DNA from: Rhynchospora pubera
Taxonomy: Eukaryota > Streptophyta > Magnoliopsida > Poales > Cyperaceae
Direction of reading: 5' to 3'
NCBI GenBank assembly: GCA_028095005.1
Contig: CM051459.1
Coordinates: forward strand, 204,267,902-204,331,901
DNA: 64,000 bases
Shown: one piece after another, positions 59,855 through 64,000 of the stretch
How the letters are laid out: the number at the start of each line of letters is the position of its first letter
Position numbering within the stretch: the stretch's first letter is position 1
Made by a program: the position numbers and the translations under genes
Notes under the pieces: generated by a model
Told to the model about the DNA's origin: nothing
The model's input: only the letters and a program-made list of their open reading frames with translations
The model's database searches: none

Positions 59855-62800
59855 TCAGTCCTCGGCTTTGATGCGCTTGGCAAGCTGTTGTATTGGTTCC
59901 TTCACCTGTCAAAGGTGCAACAAAACTAGAACAGTGAAAAATAATACAAAAGAAACTTGAAAGAGTAAACAGTATTGTGGTCCATAGTAATTAAATGTTC
60001 TTGGAATTGTTTAAGTAAATATCTGTTTGAACATAGGTTTTTCCTAACCCTCTAACTTCCCTGGGATAATTAACCTTAGCATGGGTTAGAAGTTCTGTGC
60101 CATTTTGCAATATCTAGGGTCCTTATCACATACATTGTTTTGACTAGCAGTTTTTAAAGCCTGGATTTGTTTTAAAGTGTTTAAGCATAGATTTACAACA
60201 AAATTCTGCTTTATTCTTTTTTCTATGTAAATTGCTGTTCTCAACAAGCACTACATGTTTTCAAGTTAATAACATCCAACCACAAATGGTCCAAGAGCCA
60301 CTTTTAATGATTCATTGGAAGGCTAGAATGAGAGAGAAAGAGTCTTGGAAGCTACCATCAAACTTATCAGAGAGAGAGAGAAAGAGAGATACCGTGCTAG
60401 ACTTCCTTGGTCGCTTGTCTGAGTTGGATTGGGAATCATCGCCACCAGTGGCACCATGAACTCTAGCTTTAACTTTTTGACTCAGCACTCCACTCTCCAG
60501 AGATTCAGCCGGCTGCATTGAAATAAAAATACATAACTGTTTATACTCACAATAAATCAACCAATACAAATTCTAGAAAGAAAATCTCAGGAAAAACACC
60601 TCTTTTACTTCCCTTAAATAGTATAGAACTATAGATAAAGTGAGAGTGTTACCCCTCGCATGCTAACAGGAGTGTGGCTCTGCTCTCTGCCTTTTGCACC
60701 AGGCGTATTATTTTGCATTTCTGACCTCTCCCTGGTCAGAGTCTGATCAGAGCCAAGCGAGTGAACTCCACCAATAGTTGACCCATCTCTAATTATTTTA
60801 TCTAACAAGATGAAGGAGAAATCAGGGCACTATTCTAAATATATATAAAATAAAGCAACTCATGAAGATTTTGACCGAAATTATGTAAAAAGGTTGAAAA
60901 TTTTAGCTAGTTAACAACAACTAACACAGAAAGCAGGCATGTCAGTTTCTGGCTTTCTGCATATCAGAAAAAGTAGCAAATTTCGACAGGTACACTAATT
61001 ATTGGCTTTCAAAAATCCTTACAATGTAATAAAATGATTTCTCATAAACAATAGAATGGATTCGAACCATTATTTGGTATATTACCAGTCTACAAACATA
61101 AGTCTCTGCGAGGCCTTAAAAGTTACCTTTTGGATTGTCCAAGTCGTCAAATTCAAATGCTTGAGAGCCATGGTTGTCTAGACCCTGTAATAAATTTATA
61201 CAAAGCCCAGTCCCGGAGTTACATGAAAGGTGCATCAATTGTTCTACAGTAGAAAAAAATGTTGATATGTGCCAAGAAGCTTAATTTTCTTACCACTTCA
61301 AGTTTCCTTTTTATTTCAAGGAGTTTTTTGTTAGTGATCTCAGAATGGACGACCTGCTTGCCTGTAAATAAATGTTTCTACACTTTCAAAATTCGATTAA
61401 AGCATGGTAATTTAATTTTATTTGAGCTGAAGCAAATACATACAGCCTATTAAAACGGATAACATATGAGCTGGAAAATTTGTACCTATACTTGACAATT
61501 AACTCATATTTTACATATTCTTCTTTATCAGAATACTATATTAGTATCTTTAGCTAACATGGTAAACAATGAGGCAGATAGAATGAACTAGAATGTACTA
61601 CTGAGAATATAAGACAGGTCCGAGCAGACTTGAGGGACTAATAGCATAGAATTTGGGTTAACATATGAATGAGCATGACTGGAAAGAGAAAGAGAGAGTA
61701 AATTAGCATTTTGGAAAGTGCATACCCAATCTTCTGTTGGTTGAATTTTTTACATAGCCTTCCTGTATCATACGGTCAATCAGCTTGCGCACAGTGTTCT
61801 GGCTTGCTTCTCCATCCAACTTGTTGTGTAGCTTTGCAATTGTCACATAATCCATGGGAAGGGCATGGTACAGAGCCTTTGAGAAAACAATGAACTTCTT
61901 AAGATAGGATGACCTTCTCATATTAGAATGCTGAAAAACAGGTCATATGTGGTATAGCTTCTTGTCATTCAGAAAAAAGTAGCAGCACATCTTTTTTTTT
62001 CTTTTCATTTTCCTTGCCATTTTTAAATAGTTAATATAATGTGATTCAAGGATTAACTGAGATTTTCACAAAAGCTAGAACTGCCTAAAATGACTTGCAT
62101 AAAAAAAGAAATGCATTGTATGTCCCTTATAATATTTATTGTACCTGCAGTGCCTTAATTGTTGGTGCAGAAAACTACCTAAAGTTCAAAAGATATAACA
62201 TACAACAGACAGTAACATACACCTTTTTGATACCTTAAGATAAACGAAATCCCCATCAGAACCCTTATTGACTTGTTGTGGTTCTATGACATCTTCCATT
62301 ACTACTTCTTGGCCACTGGTTGGTGTCTGGCAGTTGCCCTGGCAATGGAAAAAATGTTACATTAATCTATAAATTAAAATTAGGATTAACAGGTCAGGGG
62401 CAATTGTTGGTTTGTTTACCTTGATTATAGTAAAACTATCCTTGCTTGCTCTGGCTAAAAGCCCTTGGTTCACTAGGTTATCCAGAATTTCTATAAACAC
62501 AAATGTTAGTTATTAAGGATATGATTCCTTTTTATAAATAATAAAGTGACATAATATACAACATTTGGGTTTCAGAATCAAATAGGGAAAACTAGTTCAA
62601 TGAGGTTAATTACAACAAAAGGAACCTGTAATTTAATAGAAGGGTATTAAAACAACTCTTGGTGCCAGTATAAACCAGGCAAGTATATAACCTATTTTTC
62701 ATTCCCTACTGTTTATCTAAAACAACCTGAATAAGAATAAAAAAGCTTAAATTAATTCAATTGTGGAATCTCTGCTGCTTTTCTCTTGTCACAGAACCAC

Positions 62801-63630
62801 TACTATAACCTGATTCATCTAAAACAAACAGCAGATATGATCTACACCACCCCAAAATAGTATCCCAGTATAAGTTCATAATGGTGTAAATCCGGTTCTT
62901 TGTTTTACATCGGATGGTTGGAATGTATTAAGTGAAAAAGCAGCAGATATAAGCGCAAGGTAAGTCGGATAATTTCAGTAAAGGCTATTACACTATGGAT
63001 TACCGTAAGGTACTAGTACTTAAAATAATTTAATTAATTCTAATCATTGCGTGTCATTCCCAACTCTGTTTGTCTCCACTACCTTCAATCAGTGCCTGCA
63101 AGTTTCATACAAAGAGAAAATTATAGAATTTTCAAATGGGAAAAGCAAAAAAAAAAAAAAAGAAAAAGAAAAAAAAAGAAAGATGAATTTATGTAATTGA
63201 AAACCCACCGTAGTAACCTTTGGGAAGTATGAGAGAACATCTGAGACATTAAAGGTGCTGATCTGCCTTGAATTTATCCATTCCCTTACTAAAGTTGTCA
63301 TTTCCTCTATTTTTGTGTCCGCCATTACATTATCTTGAGTCTCATCTAAAGAAAAGAATAAATTTTTTAAGAAAAATTAATTCAGACATTGAATAGCAAA
63401 AAAGATAGTACTGTATGATACAAATGTAAATTGCATTTTAATGGGACAAGGATCAATAACCATCAGAGATCGATCCAGTTGCTCCCTTTTCCTTCTGGGG
63501 ACCTGCAAAATTTCTAACTCAGCTTACCAAAATATCTCAATCACTTTAAGAGGAAAAAGAAGTAGAAAAATGTTTATTTTCGGGTACCGTTAGGAGCAAT
63601 CACATAGCGATCAATTTCAGCAGTCCCAAT
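59855..63630 (-). CDS. ASY1: Meiotic HORMA-domain axis protein ASY1/PAIR2, 3' twelve exons (partial)
   Basis: ASY1 (rice PAIR2, yeast Hop1) loads on meiotic chromosome axes and drives homologue pairing, synapsis and interhomologue recombination. Exons, all phase-consistent (1038 nt, 345 codons plus TGA): 63588-63630, 63461-63502, 63218-63345, 63083-63095, 62420-62490, 62234-62338, 61726-61930, 61294-61361, 61127-61184, 60653-60786, 60393-60512, 59855-59905. The N-terminal HORMA domain lies beyond 64000. Seen here: a first winged-helix-like part (LVREWINSRQISTFNVSDVL then ILDNLVNQGLLARASKDSF), a second (SKALYHALPMDYVTIAKLHN to NRRLGKQVVHSE), the GGVHSLGSDQT block, and a basic tail KRPRKSSTVKEPIQQLAKRI, matching the ASY1 closure motif that HORMA domains bind. 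Two in-frame acceptors are possible for the exon ending at 61930 (other: 61876), differing by 18 residues. Confidence 0.93.
63083..63095 (-). other. ASY1: 13-nt microexon of ASY1
   Basis: GCACTGATTGAAG between TTGCAG and GTAGTG encodes ALIE plus one base. It is required to keep phase between FPK (63218 exon, ends phase 0) and (G)AA-ATT (62490), and gives the expected FPKALIEEILDNL. Confidence 0.8.
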
Positions 63631-64000
63631 CTGAAAATTTGTGTTATTTAAAATATTCAATTAAGAAAGATAATTTTGGGCTTGATTTGGAGGTTGCACT
63701 GTCAAAAATTGTAACATGACCAACATAATATCTATGAACGTTTCCTTTTGAGAGATATGTTTGCTAGTCATTCAAAGGCAAAAGCTGGAAACTCACAAAT
63801 TTAAGGCCAGATATTTTAGTGCCTTGCTCTGATCAGATATGTGACTGAACACACATAAAATCGCATATTCACTACTCACTGGTTTGACATATGATAGGAT
63901 GAATGGCAATCATACAAGGATTAGGATAGATAAGGAAACAAAAAAAAAAAACATTTACAGAACCTGTGTAAACAGGAAACCAAATATGAAAGAACAATGC
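63631..64000 (-). other. Intron of ASY1 (upstream exons outside the window)
   Basis: No HORMA-domain exon found between the acceptor at 63631 and the right edge. Sequence is AT-rich with an A-run at about 63942-63953. Confidence 0.6.

Overview
This window is from a flowering-plant nuclear genome. It is AT-rich, has spliced genes with GT-AG introns, a CC-NB-ARC-LRR resistance gene, a plant ASY1/PAIR2-type meiotic gene, and dense Ty1/copia, Ty3/gypsy, MULE, hAT, Harbinger and Helitron debris. The long Angela/BARE-like copia LTRs and the type of NLR make a monocot slightly more likely, but I cannot name a species. No tRNA, rRNA, CRISPR array or organellar gene was recognised.

Layout. 1-7700: a GC-rich start with one unidentified minus-strand open frame, a compact non-autonomous gypsy element (2003-3719, TSD GGTAC), and several small TIR elements. 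7700-12900: gene-poor DNA, a 278 bp hAT element (perfect 8 bp TSD) and a LINE 3' fragment. 12904-20450: a long-TIR MULE-like element invaded by a Sirevirus-like solo LTR (13336-14902, TSD ACATG) and by a Pack-MULE (17484-20437, 10 bp TSD). The Pack-MULE carries an exon fragment of the exocyst gene SEC15. 20450-28250: a second hAT element of the same family, an Angela-like solo LTR (22029-23724, TSD TATGT), an AT-rich tandem array and a probable 3.85 kb solo LTR (24394-28247, TSD ATGGA). 29137-30709: a rearranged NLR pseudogene whose LRR piece lies in front of its NB-ARC piece, cut off by a copia LTR. 31450-32419: an inverted copia pol fragment. 32420-47144: an Angela-like LTR split by a ~13 kb TIR element (33454-46442, 10 bp TSD). 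That element in turn holds a foldback element, gypsy-like repeats, a Harbinger-like element (TSD TTA) and another Angela solo LTR (42906-44678, TSD AATAC). 47600-52509: a reverse-oriented LTR split by a 3.8 kb Helitron that carries fragments of an AGC-VIII kinase and of at least one more spliced gene. 54303-58756: an apparently intact two-exon CNL gene (1230 aa). 59855 to beyond the right edge: the twelve last exons of an ASY1/PAIR2 gene on the minus strand.

Only two genes look functional: the NLR (immune receptor) and ASY1 (meiotic chromosome axis). They are convergent, with 1.1 kb between their stop codons, and nothing links their functions. The rest is a layered record of transposon insertion, LTR-LTR recombination (three or four solo LTRs with exact TSDs) and gene-fragment capture. 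The relative order of events can be read from the nesting.
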